Under the pieces are notes generated by a model that saw nothing but the letters and a program-made list of their open reading frames with translations, had not been told where the DNA came from and ran no database searches. This document shows positions 7,893-16,751 of a DNA stretch of 40,095 bases, piece after piece; within the stretch, counting starts at the first letter, position 1; every line of letters begins with the position of its first letter. The DNA comes from an uncultured Lachnospiraceae bacterium (GTDB taxonomy: Bacteria > Bacillota > Clostridia > Lachnospirales > Lachnospiraceae): positions 1 through 40,095 of the forward strand of contig CAMAGI010000008.1 of the NCBI GenBank assembly GCA_945833775.1, read 5' to 3'. The position numbers were made by a program, and so were the translations under genes.

Positions 7893-8405
7893 TCATAAAT
7901 AACGCTGGAAAGCAAGCCGCGGATCTCCGTTTGCAAGATAAATGATTCCGCAATAATGAAATCCATTCTTTTCCAGCGCATGCTGCATAGGCTTATTATC
8001 CTTGTGGGTATCTACCCGGATATTGGGATTCTTCTCCGCACAAAAGGCTGCCGCCCGGGCAAGCAGCCCCTTCACGGTTCCGTCGCCTGCAATGCGATGA
8101 ATTGTCCCGTAGGGTTCGTTGTTTAACCACGCGCCGTTCTCAATGTAGGAATAGGTGGGATCCTCCCCGGTAATATAGGCAAAAACACCGCACAGATGAC
8201 CGTTATCTCTCATAACGTATAATTGTTTCTTACGAATATCCTGCGCAAGCAGTTCTCTCTCCGGGTATGAGCCGTTCCATTGATTGGGATTGCCGCTCTT
8301 TCGCATAAAAGCCTTTGCCGCGGCGTAAATCTCCAGAATCCGATCCAGATCGCCTTCTTTTGCCAAAACGATTTTTACGTATTCCGCTTCTTCCAATTGT
8401 TTCAT
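7893..8405 (-). CDS. GNAT-family N-acetyltransferase
   Basis: 170 residues. The fold is suggested by the N-terminal VKIVLAKEGDLDRILEIYAA, a central strand LYVMRDNGHLCGVFAYI, and the helix-strand segment GLLARAAAFCAEKNPNIRVD followed by NGFHYCGIIYLANGD at the C-terminus. GNAT enzymes transfer acetyl from acetyl-CoA to an amine; the acceptor is unknown. The ATG at 8403-8405 is chosen because GGGGGACGGAAAG lies before it, while the in-frame ATG nine codons earlier has no ribosome site. It lies downstream of the 52-nt repeat array, which may affect its expression. Confidence 0.85.
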   Translation of the reverse strand: MKQLEEAEYVKIVLAKEGDLDRILEIYAAAKAFMRKSGNPNQWNGSYPERELLAQDIRKKQLYVMRDNGHLCGVFAYITGEDPTYSYIENGAWLNNEPYGTIHRIAGDGTVKGLLARAAAFCAEKNPNIRVDTHKDNKPMQHALEKNGFHYCGIIYLANGDPRLAFQRYL

Positions 8406-8466
8406 CTTTCCGTCCCCCGTCTTTCCGTCCATTTGTTACGTATGGTCTTACATATCGATCTCTGCT

Positions 8467-8785
8467 TAAGCCTGATTTAGGATTTCTGTAAAACAGGCTT
8501 ACTTTTCAAGCTCCGGTTTAGGCCTGATTTGGAATTTCTACAGAACAGGCCTACTTTTCAGGCTCCGGTTTAAGCCTGATTTGAGATTTCTACAGAACAG
8601 GCCTACTTACCAAGCTTCGTTTTAAGCCTGATTTGGAATTTCTACAGAACAGGCCTACTTACCAAGCCAAATTGTAGGCCTGATCTGCAATCTTCGTGGA
8701 GCGGGCCTACCAGTCAAGCAAAATTGTAGGCCCGATTTGTCATTCCTATGGAACAGGCTTATTTATAAACCAAATCGTAGGCAAA
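8467..8785. repeat. Array of six 52-nt tandem repeats with hairpin cores
   Basis: Repeat units begin at 8467, 8519, 8571, 8623, 8675 and 8727, exactly 52 nt apart, and a broken seventh begins at 8778. Each unit holds a 35-nt core flanked by inverted arms of the type TARGCCTG ... CAGGCYTA. Inside the core is a second small inverted repeat (TTCT/AGAA or a variant). About 17 nt of similar linker follows. Units 2-4 are closest to each other; units 5 and 6 have drifted most. Unit 1 changes both arms together (TAAGCCTG with CAGGCTTA), which keeps pairing. The array fills the gap between the ABC-F stop and the GNAT start. Confidence 0.93.
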
Positions 8786-8823
8786 TGTCAACCAGAATCA
8801 CTGTTTTTTTTGCATCGCACCAC

Positions 8824-10353
8824 TTATTCCAGCTCAATTGTCCGTGTGGCAATCGTTTCACGAAATCTTACATCATGCTCTACAAAAAGAAGCGTGGGTT
8901 GGTATTCCTGCAGCAACTTTTCAAGCTGCATTCGCGAGAAAACATCAATATAGTTGAGCGGTTCATCCCAGATGTAAAGGTGTGCCGGTGTCAGCAGACT
9001 TGCCGCCAACAGTATTTTCTTTTTCTGTCCCTCCGAATAATCCTCCATATTCTCCAAAAACTGTCCCCTGTCAAAATCCAGTTGTCTCAGAATTGCACAA
9101 AACAGTCCGAGGTCCAGATCATGTTCCCTGCAAAAGGTTGCTATATCCCCTTTTAAGCCGGTTGCATCCTGTCCGACGTAGGAGATGACAAGTCCCGATG
9201 CCGTCTCGCAGATCCCTTCTTCAACGACAGGCATGGAGATGCCCGGATAACCGCTCTTCTGTAAGATCATCTGAAGCAATGTCGACTTTCCGCAGCCGTT
9301 TCTGCCCGATAGGGCGATCCGCTCGTTCTTGTGGATTGCAAGTGTCAGATTCCTGATTACCCATACTTGCGCATCTTCGTATCTCACACGGTACTCCTTC
9401 ATGTGGACGAGCGGATCCTTGTGATGCGTAAGCGACACCAGTTTTAAATCGACCGGCCTTTCCAAATCCTGCAAAAGCCCTTCCCTTTCTTCAATCTCCC
9501 GGTTGATCCGCTTCTCCATCTGCTTCACCCGACTCTGCATCTTTTTTGTTTTGGCTCCGATGTAACACCTCGTATCCAGAAATCGATCATGCTCCTTGAT
9601 GGGATCAAATCCGATTTTGGTTCGCTCATTGCGGTCCGCCCACTCCGAGGTGCGGGTTGCCGCCCGCTTAAGCTTTACAATTTCCTTCTGATGTTTTTCG
9701 TTTTCTGCCAAAGCAAACCGGTCCCTGCGCTCCTTCTCCTCCCACCAGGTGGTAAAATTACCATTTTGCACTTCAATACCGCTCCGATTCAAGACAAGAC
9801 AATGATCCGTACAGGCATCCAGCAGATCTCTGTCATGGGATACCAGCAAAAATCCCCTCTTGGTTGCAAGATACTGCTTGACGCTTTCTCTGGCTTCCCG
9901 GTCCAGATGGTTGGTCGGCTCATCGATCAACAGAAAATCATTCTCCTCCGAAAATAAAATAGCCAGCAATACTTTTGTACGCTCTCCGGGGCTTAAGGTC
10001 TGAAACGGTCTGTAGAGAACCCCGGCATCCTCCCCCAATCCTGTCAGTTCACAGATCACCCGCCAGGATTCACATCCGCCTTTCAGTTCTTCCATAAACT
10101 CTGCTGCCGGCAGCTGCATTTGCGCCTCAGAGACCGGATACGGAAAATAGTCAAACGTCACTGTGGTGTCTATGGAGCCCCGATACGCGTATTTTCCCAT
10201 CAGTAAATTTAAAAATGTTGTTTTGCCCTTTCCGTTTCGGCCGATAAATCCAAGTCTCCAATTGGTATCAATCGAAAAGGAAACATTTTCAAAGATATTC
10301 TCAGGACTCCCGTCATAATAAAATGTAAGCTGATTTACCCGGATCTGTGCCAT
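8824..10353 (-). CDS. ABC-F ATPase, Lsa-like ribosomal protection family
   Basis: 509 residues, with two ATPase domains and no membrane segments. Domain 1 has Walker A GRNGKGKTT, signature LSPGERTK and Walker B LLIDEPTNHLD. The inter-domain linker is long and basic (around residues 215-300). Domain 2 has GRNGCGKST, a signature relaxed to YSEGQKKK, and WDEPLNYID. The EPLNYID form and the opening FSIDTNWRLGFIGRNGKGK are typical of Lsa/Vga-type proteins that displace lincosamides, streptogramin A and pleuromutilins from the 50S subunit. AAGGAGG sets the start at 10351-10353. A terminator between nfo and this gene suggests attenuation. Resistance activity is inferred, not shown. Confidence 0.9.
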   Translation of the reverse strand: MAQIRVNQLTFYYDGSPENIFENVSFSIDTNWRLGFIGRNGKGKTTFLNLLMGKYAYRGSIDTTVTFDYFPYPVSEAQMQLPAAEFMEELKGGCESWRVICELTGLGEDAGVLYRPFQTLSPGERTKVLLAILFSEENDFLLIDEPTNHLDREARESVKQYLATKRGFLLVSHDRDLLDACTDHCLVLNRSGIEVQNGNFTTWWEEKERRDRFALAENEKHQKEIVKLKRAATRTSEWADRNERTKIGFDPIKEHDRFLDTRCYIGAKTKKMQSRVKQMEKRINREIEEREGLLQDLERPVDLKLVSLTHHKDPLVHMKEYRVRYEDAQVWVIRNLTLAIHKNERIALSGRNGCGKSTLLQMILQKSGYPGISMPVVEEGICETASGLVISYVGQDATGLKGDIATFCREHDLDLGLFCAILRQLDFDRGQFLENMEDYSEGQKKKILLAASLLTPAHLYIWDEPLNYIDVFSRMQLEKLLQEYQPTLLFVEHDVRFRETIATRTIELE

Positions 10354-10383
10354 ATACATTCCTCCTTCTACGGCCCCGAATAC

Positions 10384-10415
10384 AAAAAAGGAACCGTCTG
10401 TTGCCAAACAGTTCC
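10384..10415 (-). terminator. Strong intrinsic terminator between nfo and the ABC-F gene (possible attenuator)
   Basis: An 11-bp stem (10390-10400 with 10405-10415, two wobble pairs) with a GCAA loop is followed by six T on the minus strand. It begins 7 nt after the nfo stop and ends about 20 nt before the ABC-F ribosome site, leaving no room for a promoter in between. A 34-codon open frame starts at ATG 10415-10417 at the foot of the stem, reads through the hairpin and ends at 10313 inside the ABC-F gene. Confidence 0.85.
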
Positions 10416-10422
10416 ATTACTC

Positions 10423-11259
10423 TTATTTTGCTGCTACGGCAGCCTTCAGTCTCGCAATCTCCTCCGCATGCCCCGCATTATCGGTTGGCGTCTCCAGAAG
10501 AAAGGGGAGTCTGCAAAGTGCCGGGTGAGTGAGCATCGCCTTTATGGCTGTCATACCAATCTTTCCCTCGCCCAGCAAAGCATGCCGATCCTTGTGACTT
10601 CCGCGTTCGTTTAAGCTGTCGTTAAGATGAAATGCCTTCAGCTTGTCCAGCCCGATTATGGCATCAAACTCCTGCAGGGTTTCATCCAGATGCCCCGCAA
10701 TGTCATAGCCCGCATCCCACATATGGCAGGAATCCATACAGATTCCAAGCTTGTCCCTGCACTCCACTTTGTCGATAATCGCCCGTAATTCCTCAAAGGT
10801 TCTGCCCACCTCGGTACCTTTCCCCGCCATGGTCTCCAACAGCACCATCGTTTTCATTTCCGGGTAAAGCACCTTGTTTAGTGTCTCTGCGATCTGGCAG
10901 ATGGCAGTCTCCACACCCTGCCCCACATGGCTTCCGGGATGGAAATTGTAAAAATTGCCGGGCAAATATTCCATGATTACCAAGTCGCCCGCCATCATTT
11001 CCGCCGCAAGCTCACGCAGATGCGGGTCAGCAGAACAGGCATTCATGGTGTAGGGCGCATGTGCCACAATTTTTTGCAATCCACCCTCACCGAACATTCC
11101 CGCAAACGTAAGGACATCCTCTTCGTCAAAGGCTCTCGCCTTGGCACCGCGGGGATTTCTGGCAAAAAACTGCAGGGTATTGGCGCCCATGGCAAGGGTC
11201 TCTCTCCCCATATTGGCATAACCCTTGGCAACGGACATATGTGCACCGACAATAAGCAT
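10423..11259 (-). CDS. nfo: Endonuclease IV (AP endonuclease)
   Basis: 278 residues, usual length. The TIM-barrel enzyme cuts DNA 5' of abasic sites and works with three metal ions. Visible motifs include GAHMSVAKGY at the N-terminus, FHPGSHVGQG, LLETMAGKGTEVG, GICMDSCHMWDAGYDI and FHLNDSLNERGSHKDRH, which together contain the metal-binding His, Glu and Asp residues. AGAGG precedes the ATG. It follows prfA by about 60 nt and is followed by an intrinsic terminator, so it is the probable last gene of the rpmE-DUF1385-prmC-prfA-nfo group. Confidence 0.97.
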   Translation of the reverse strand: MLIVGAHMSVAKGYANMGRETLAMGANTLQFFARNPRGAKARAFDEEDVLTFAGMFGEGGLQKIVAHAPYTMNACSADPHLRELAAEMMAGDLVIMEYLPGNFYNFHPGSHVGQGVETAICQIAETLNKVLYPEMKTMVLLETMAGKGTEVGRTFEELRAIIDKVECRDKLGICMDSCHMWDAGYDIAGHLDETLQEFDAIIGLDKLKAFHLNDSLNERGSHKDRHALLGEGKIGMTAIKAMLTHPALCRLPFLLETPTDNAGHAEEIARLKAAVAAK

Positions 11260-11319
11260 TATCTGATTCCTCTCGACAACTCCGTTTTTATCTGTTTTCA
11301 GCCTTCCGGGAGCTCGTCC

Positions 11320-12396
11320 TTAGTCTTCGTTCATCTTCGCCAGTTTCGCCGCCTGATCGGCTGCAATACAGGCATCCAGGATCTCCTGCAAATCCCCGTT
11401 CATCACCTTGTCCAGTTTATAGAGCGTCAGTCCGATACGATGATCCGTGACACGCCCCTGGGGGAAATTGTACGTACGGATTTTCTCCGAACGATCACCG
11501 GTGCCGATCTGACTGCGGCGCATCTCTGCCTCCGCATCATGGCGCTGCTGCTGTTCGATATCATACAGCTTTGCTTTCAAGAGGGCAAATGCCTTCGCCT
11601 TGTTCTGGATCTGAGACTTCTCGGTCTGACTGTACACTACAATTCCGGTAGGATAATGGGTCAGGCGAACTGCAGAGTCTGTGGTATTGACACACTGTCC
11701 GCCGTTACCGGAAGCACGCATTACATCGATGCGAATGTCCTTTTCATCAATCTGGATATCAATGTCCTCATCCACCTCAGGCATTACCGCCACGCTGATG
11801 GTGGAGGTATGAATGCGTCCGCCGCTCTCCGTCTCGGGAACACGCTGGACACGATGAACACCGCTCTCGTATTTCATAACGGAATAAGCACCCTGTCCGG
11901 TGATCATGAACTGTACTTCCTTCATGCCGCCGATTCCGATTTCATCGGCGTTCATCACCTCCACCTTCCAGCGACGGCTCTCCGCATAGTGTACATACAT
12001 CCGGAAAATTTCTGCAGCAAAAAGTGCTGCCTCGTCTCCGCCTGCGCCTGCCCGGATCTCGACGATAACATTTTTCTCATCGTTGGGGTCCTTGGGGAGC
12101 AGCAGGATCTTCAGATGCTGTTCCAGCTCCTCAATGCGCTTTTTGCTCTCATTTAACTCCTCCTTGAGCATCTCGCGCATATCCTCATCGCTTTCCTCCT
12201 CCAGCATTGCCAGGGAGTCCTCCACATCCTGTTTGCACTTTTTATACTCTTTATAGGCCTCCACAATGGGAGTCAAATCACTCTGCTCCTTCATGAGCAT
12301 TCTGAACCGTTCCTGATTGTTGGTGACGGTGGGTTCCCCCAGTTCACCCATGATTTCTTCAAATCGAATCAGAAGGTCATCCAATTTATCAAACAT
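11320..12396 (-). CDS. prfA: Peptide chain release factor 1
   Basis: 358 residues. RF1 recognises UAG and UAA in the ribosomal A site and triggers peptide release. The GGQ loop appears as [20 protein letters not shown], and an RGP/PxT-type recognition region lies ahead of it ([20 protein letters not shown]). The glutamine of GGQ is the target of PrmC, encoded directly upstream. The ATG at 12394-12396 is preferred because GAGG lies 7 nt upstream; the ATG two codons earlier is too close to it. Confidence 0.97.
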   Translation of the reverse strand: MFDKLDDLLIRFEEIMGELGEPTVTNNQERFRMLMKEQSDLTPIVEAYKEYKKCKQDVEDSLAMLEEESDEDMREMLKEELNESKKRIEELEQHLKILLLPKDPNDEKNVIVEIRAGAGGDEAALFAAEIFRMYVHYAESRRWKVEVMNADEIGIGGMKEVQFMITGQGAYSVMKYESGVHRVQRVPETESGGRIHTSTISVAVMPEVDEDIDIQIDEKDIRIDVMRASGNGGQCVNTTDSAVRLTHYPTGIVVYSQTEKSQIQNKAKAFALLKAKLYDIEQQQRHDAEAEMRRSQIGTGDRSEKIRTYNFPQGRVTDHRIGLTLYKLDKVMNGDLQEILDACIAADQAAKLAKMNED

Positions 12397-12508
12397 ATCC
12401 ATTCCTCATTTCTATCCCTATATCCGATTTCCGTTCTTCCGCCCCCGGTATCTTCCGCTTCGGCATCTTTCTGCCCCGGTTCTTTTCGTTCTCACGGTAC
12501 CGGAATTT

Positions 12509-13339
12509 TCACGGCTTCGTACCGAATACAACGCGGTCCAGACCCGCATAATCTTTTACCACCCGTACATCCAGGAAACCATTCCGTTCCATCAACTGTC
12601 GCACCGCTTCTGCCTGATCATACCCGATCTCAAAGAAGAGCATACCGCCGCCTTTCAAATAGGCTGTGCTGTCCGCGGTTATCCTGCGGTAAAAGGAAAG
12701 CCCGTCCGAAGCTCCGTCCAGTGCCGATAAAGGCTCATGATCCCGCACCTCCGGCTCCAACCCGGCAATCACGTCCGTTCGGATATACGGCGGATTGGAG
12801 ACGATGATCTCAAAGCTTCCGCAAACCTGATCAAACAGATCGCTGTTAAGCCATTGTGCTTCGATCCCCAGCCTTTCGGCGTTTTGAGCAGCCACCTCCA
12901 GCGCCTCCCCGGAAAGGTCAACCCCCACCCCCGTGCAGTCGTTGGAGTAGCGTAAGAGGCTTAGTAAAATGCAGCCGGACCCGGTACACATATCCAGAAT
13001 GGAGAAGCCGTCCCGAAGATTCTTCAGCACCTCTTCCACCAGAATTTCTGTATCCTGTCTGGGGATTAAGACGGACTCATTCACCAGAAAATCAAGTCCC
13101 ATAAACTCCTGATATCCGGTCAGATACTGTAGGGGAATGCGCTTCGCGCGCTTCTTTATGATATCACGATAGCGATATTCCTGCTCTTCGCTCACCCTGC
13201 GTTCGCCGTGAACCAACAGCTCATTGCGATCCGTTCCGCAGATGTACTCCAAAAGAAGTCTCGCGTCCAGATCCGCTTCCGAAACACCCGCTACCTTCAG
13301 AATACTGCGCCCTGTCTCATAACATTCGCGGTATGTCAT
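12509..13339 (-). CDS. prmC: Release factor glutamine methyltransferase
   Basis: 276 residues with an N-terminal helical domain that grips the release factor and a class I SAM-dependent methyltransferase domain. The SAM site is ILDMCTGSGCILLSLL, and the catalytic NPPY appears as IIVSNPPYIRTDV. It methylates the GGQ glutamine of RF1 and RF2. It overlaps the DUF1385 gene upstream by 4 nt (ATGA), indicating translational coupling, and lies about 110 nt upstream of prfA. That interval has no evident promoter or terminator. Confidence 0.97.
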   Translation of the reverse strand: MTYRECYETGRSILKVAGVSEADLDARLLLEYICGTDRNELLVHGERRVSEEQEYRYRDIIKKRAKRIPLQYLTGYQEFMGLDFLVNESVLIPRQDTEILVEEVLKNLRDGFSILDMCTGSGCILLSLLRYSNDCTGVGVDLSGEALEVAAQNAERLGIEAQWLNSDLFDQVCGSFEIIVSNPPYIRTDVIAGLEPEVRDHEPLSALDGASDGLSFYRRITADSTAYLKGGGMLFFEIGYDQAEAVRQLMERNGFLDVRVVKDYAGLDRVVFGTKP

Positions 13340-14529
13340 GTATCTTCTTCCTCATGATACTCTTCCCCGGCGGGTTCCTCGTAATACTGCTCGTCGACGG
13401 CTTCGTCATCTGCACCATCACATGCATCATCGTCATACGCATCATCGTCGTACGCATCGCCGGCATCGTCGGCATCAACGAAGACATCGTCGGTATCACC
13501 GAAGACATCGTCATCATCGTAGACATCTCCGTCATATCCCGCTTCCATGGCAGCCTCCTCGTCCATCCAGGCGTCATCCACCTCATAACCGAAGGTATCG
13601 AAGAGATACTTTTTCCAGTCGAAGACTGCCTCCACGGACGCGATGGCAACCTCCACCATGCTCTCATCCGGCTCCTTCGTCGTAAGACGCTGGATCAGCA
13701 TGCCGGGAGCCGAGAGGATATTCACAAAGAAATTATCCGTTCTACCGGCAAGACGGATGAACTCATAAGAGATTCCCGCCACAACGGGCATCAGCAGCAC
13801 ACGCCAGAGCACACGCTGCACGACACTGTCCACCCGGATAAAAAAGAACAGAATGATACTCACAAAAAGGACAAAGAAGATAAAACTGGTACCGCAGCGC
13901 TTGTGCAGCCTTGAACTTCGCATAACGTTGTGGACCGTAAGCGGTCTTCCCTTCTCGATGCAGTTGATACATTTATGCTCCGCCCCGTGGTATTGATACA
14001 ATCTCCGGATATCCTTCATCAGGCTGATTGCCGTCACGTAGAGTAGAAAGATGGCAATTCGAATCAGACCTTCCACAACAGCCATCAGAGACCGGTTCCG
14101 AATGTAATACTCAAAATGAGCCGTGATAAAGTAAGGCAGCACGATAAAAATCCCCACTGCGAGAACCACCGAAATTACCGTCACAAGCGTAGTGACCAGC
14201 GTTTCCCCTCTGCCACCCTTGCTCTTGTCAGAATCCTTGTCGGATTTTGCGTCCTGCGGTTCCTCTTCCTCATAAAAGGAGGCGGAATAATTCAAAATCC
14301 GCATTCCCAGAATCAAAGACTCGACAAAATTGAACACGCCTCTCACAAAGGGAAGGTTTTTCCATTTCTGTCCATGCAGAACACCATGGTAGTGCTCCAC
14401 ATCCACTTCGATCTCACCATTGGGCTTGCGCACGGCAACCGCATATTTTTCCTGATTCTTCATCATAACGCCTTCCAGAACGGCCTGACCGCCGATTCCG
14501 GAATAACGCGTGCATTTCTTTCTGGCCAT
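13336..14529 (-). CDS. DUF1385 (YqhQ-type) membrane protein with long acidic tail
   Basis: 397 residues. The conserved N-terminus YSGIGGQAVLEGVMMKNQEK is diagnostic of DUF1385. Membrane helices are visible near residues 105-130 (LVTTLVTVISVVLAVGIFIV), 145-170 and 220-250, together with the conserved YHGAEHKCINCIE motif between them. The last 80 or so residues are unusual: a run rich in Asp, Glu, Ala and Tyr (DDDVFGDTDDVF ... AYDDDAYDDDA ... EEYHEEEDT). Function is unknown, but the gene commonly sits between rpmE and prmC-prfA in Clostridia. GGAG 5 nt before ATG 14527-14529 sets the start. Confidence 0.9.
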   Translation of the reverse strand: MARKKCTRYSGIGGQAVLEGVMMKNQEKYAVAVRKPNGEIEVDVEHYHGVLHGQKWKNLPFVRGVFNFVESLILGMRILNYSASFYEEEEPQDAKSDKDSDKSKGGRGETLVTTLVTVISVVLAVGIFIVLPYFITAHFEYYIRNRSLMAVVEGLIRIAIFLLYVTAISLMKDIRRLYQYHGAEHKCINCIEKGRPLTVHNVMRSSRLHKRCGTSFIFFVLFVSIILFFFIRVDSVVQRVLWRVLLMPVVAGISYEFIRLAGRTDNFFVNILSAPGMLIQRLTTKEPDESMVEVAIASVEAVFDWKKYLFDTFGYEVDDAWMDEEAAMEAGYDGDVYDDDDVFGDTDDVFVDADDAGDAYDDDAYDDDACDGADDEAVDEQYYEEPAGEEYHEEEDT

Positions 14530-14546
14530 ATAATCTCCATTCATGC

Positions 14547-14580
14547 AAAAAAGGTTGAGATAGCAAATACCTCAACCTTT
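14547..14580 (-). terminator. Intrinsic terminator after rpmE
   Basis: AAAGGTTGAG (14550-14559) pairs perfectly with CTCAACCTTT (14571-14580), followed on the minus strand by a T-run. It lies between rpmE and the DUF1385 start codon, so downstream genes are reached by read-through or an unseen promoter. Confidence 0.85.
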
Positions 14581-14592
14581 CGCTCGCAACTC

Positions 14593-14793
14593 TTATCTAA
14601 CGCCGTACTTCTTGTTGAACTTATCAATACGTCCGTCAGCTCTTGCGGTCTTCTGCTGACCGGTGTAGAACGAATGACATTTGGAGCAAACCTCGACATG
14701 GATCTCAGGCTTGGTGGATCCGGTTACGAATGTGTTGCCGCAGTTGCAGGTAACAGTCGCCTGATAATAAGCGGGATGGATTCCTTCTTTCAT
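14593..14793 (-). CDS. rpmE: 50S ribosomal protein L31, zinc-binding type
   Basis: 66 residues starting [19 protein letters not shown], with GAGAGGTG upstream. Four Cys residues (CNC and later CSKC) mark the zinc-containing C+ form rather than the zinc-independent paralogue. L31 bridges the two subunits. A longer frame upstream is the untranslated leader. The gene has its own promoter and a terminator behind it. Confidence 0.97.
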   Translation of the reverse strand: MKEGIHPAYYQATVTCNCGNTFVTGSTKPEIHVEVCSKCHSFYTGQQKTARADGRIDKFNKKYGVR

Positions 14794-14871
14794 TGATTTC
14801 ACCTCTCTATATTCATATGTTAAATTCTTGTTCTCATCCGCACTGCCTATGGAACCACAGACAGCGGTATT

Positions 14872-14900
14872 ATTGTAGCACAAGCATTCTGCTTACGCAA
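14872..14900 (-). promoter_or_regulatory. Promoter of rpmE with short structured leader
   Basis: Minus strand TTGCGT (14895-14900), 17-nt spacer, TACAAT (14872-14877). The leader that follows (about 14830-14866) can fold as CCGC-TGTC against GGCA-GT-GCGG, a possible autoregulatory site for L31, though this is weak evidence. Confidence 0.7.
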
Positions 14901-14908
14901 GTGGTATT

Positions 14909-16543
14909 TTAGATAAATTTATTCTTTTTTACGAGATTAATGAATTCCGCGTTGTTTCTTGTCTTGGAGAACATATCCAGGATCCGGTCGGTAGCTTCAT
15001 CCGGCTTCAAACCGTTTAACGCCCTGCGCATAATATTGATGGCCTCCAGCTCCTCCGCATTTAAGAGCAGATTCTCATTCCGGGTGCTGGATCTCGCAAG
15101 ATCGATGGCCGGGAAAATTCGCTTCTCGGAGAGTTTTCTGTCCAGAATCATCTCCATGTTGCCGGTTCCCTTAAATTCCTCATAGACCACATCATCCATC
15201 TTACTTCCGGTATCCACCAGTGCGGTTGCAAGAATTGTGAGGCTTCCGCCCTCACGCATATTGCGGGCTGCACCGAAAAAGCGCTTCGGCATATGCAGTG
15301 CCGCAGGGTCAAGGCCACCGGAGAGAGTACGTCCGCTGGGGGGAACTACCAGATTGTAGGCTCTGGTGAGGCGTGTAATGCTGTCCAACAGAATCACCAC
15401 ATCATTTCGATGTTCCACAAGGCGCTTTGCTCTCTCAATAACCATTTCGGAAACACGCTTGTGGTGTTCCGGCAATTCATCAAAGGTGGAATAGATCACT
15501 TCCACATTCTCACCCACAATCGCCTCCTTGATATCCGTAACCTCCTCGGGACGCTCATCAATCAACAGAATCAGCATGTGGGTCTTGGGATTTGCACGGA
15601 GCATGGACTTCGCCACTTCTTTTAAAAGAGTTGTCTTACCGGCCTTGGGGGGAGATACGATCATACCTCTCTGGCCCCTGCCGACAGGACTGATCAGATC
15701 CATTGCGCGCATGGCCAGACTGCAGCCGGGCGTCTCCAGGCGGATGCGCTCATTGGGGAAAATCGGCGTCATGTCGCCAAAATCCATGCGCTTGGCAGAC
15801 TCCTCCACCGTGTAACCGTTGATCGTCTTGATGTACAACAGTGCACTGAACTTCTCCTGCTGGGTTTTCACGCGCTTATTGCCCACCAGGACATCACCGG
15901 TCTTTAATCCGAATCGCCGGATCTGGCTGGGAGCCACATAGACATCATTCTCGCCGGGAAGATAATTCTCACAGCGAATGAACCCGTAACCGTCCGGCAT
16001 GACTTCCAGAATTCCGCTTGCCGCCTCGCCGCTGTCAAGCTCCTTGGGATAGGTCTTCTCATCATACACTTCCTGGGATGAGCGCGCAGACACACGAGCA
16101 GAATCCTGGGCTGCCCCCTCCGGGCGTGCCGTCCCGTTCTCTCTGGAGGTACCGGTGCCCGTTGTGTTCTCTCTGGACATCCCGCTTCCCACGTTGCTTT
16201 CTCTGGTTGTATTCTCCCGCATCCCATTGTCACGGGAAGCACTCATGGGTCTGTCCCCACGGGGCTGCGCGGGTCGATCCCCTCTGCCCTGCGTCTGACT
16301 CCTGTGGGACGGATCGCCGGAATAAGGACGTCTTTCGGAAGCCTCCACACGGGCAGGTTCCTTTTTGGCCTGCTCCTCCGAGAAGGAGGGTGTCGCGCTC
16401 TCCTGTTTTTTCAGACGCTCATCCTCCGCCAACATTGCCTCTACCACCTCCGACTTCTTCATTGTGGAAGTGCCCTTAATGCCTCGAAATTTCGCCAGTT
16501 CCTTCAACTGAGCAAGCGCCAGAGATTCGTATTTCTCTCTCAT
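14909..16543 (-). CDS. rho: Transcription termination factor Rho with long low-complexity linker
   Basis: 544 residues. The N-terminal Rho helix-extended domain ([20 protein letters not shown]) is followed by a linker at about 45-165 rich in Arg, Gly, Ser, Asn, Thr and Glu. Then come the RNA-binding cold-shock domain ([18 protein letters not shown]) and the RecA-like ATPase with Walker [13 protein letters not shown] and Q/R-loop regions. Rho is a hexameric helicase that terminates untranslated transcripts. The linker repeats the pattern [31 protein letters not shown] places the start at 16541-16543; the long frame upstream is 5' UTR. Terminates just before the rpmE promoter. Confidence 0.97.
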   Translation of the reverse strand: MREKYESLALAQLKELAKFRGIKGTSTMKKSEVVEAMLAEDERLKKQESATPSFSEEQAKKEPARVEASERRPYSGDPSHRSQTQGRGDRPAQPRGDRPMSASRDNGMRENTTRESNVGSGMSRENTTGTGTSRENGTARPEGAAQDSARVSARSSQEVYDEKTYPKELDSGEAASGILEVMPDGYGFIRCENYLPGENDVYVAPSQIRRFGLKTGDVLVGNKRVKTQQEKFSALLYIKTINGYTVEESAKRMDFGDMTPIFPNERIRLETPGCSLAMRAMDLISPVGRGQRGMIVSPPKAGKTTLLKEVAKSMLRANPKTHMLILLIDERPEEVTDIKEAIVGENVEVIYSTFDELPEHHKRVSEMVIERAKRLVEHRNDVVILLDSITRLTRAYNLVVPPSGRTLSGGLDPAALHMPKRFFGAARNMREGGSLTILATALVDTGSKMDDVVYEEFKGTGNMEMILDRKLSEKRIFPAIDLARSSTRNENLLLNAEELEAINIMRRALNGLKPDEATDRILDMFSKTRNNAEFINLVKKNKFI

Positions 16544-16685
16544 AAAATCCTCCTTATGAACAACAGATGACTTCTGTCCGTACAAAATAATCCATGTGTC
16601 TAAATTAATCGTGGGTATATTGCTTGTACAAGCAAAGATATGCTTCTGACATGCCTTTTGGGGCATAAAACCATTTACTGGAGTT

Positions 16686-16714
16686 ATTATAGTACAAAAC
16701 GCAGAAAACGTAAA
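16686..16714 (-). promoter_or_regulatory. Sigma-A promoter of rho
   Basis: Minus strand TTTACG (16709-16714), 17-nt spacer, TATAAT (16686-16691). The transcript would have an untranslated leader of about 135 nt before the rho ribosome site, room for the autogenous control often seen for rho. Confidence 0.75.
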
Positions 16715-16751
16715 GCCCCAAAACAACAAAGACGTACGAAACGGGTTTGTA

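Noticed and set aside
7745..7945. Plus-strand 66-codon frame with GTG start and AAGGAG upstream
   Set aside because: The ribosome-like sequence is tempting, but no plus-strand promoter is visible, the product is Pro/His/Arg/Leu-rich without a domain, the frame runs into the GNAT gene, and the minus strand there carries the CarD promoter.
8467..8785. CRISPR array
   Set aside because: The palindromic units suggested it, but the intervals between the cores are short (17 nt) and themselves repeated rather than unique spacers, and no cas gene is present.
16544..16729. 62-codon N-terminal extension of rho
   Set aside because: It lies in the 5' UTR, just after the promoter, and the true start has a strong AAGGAGG.
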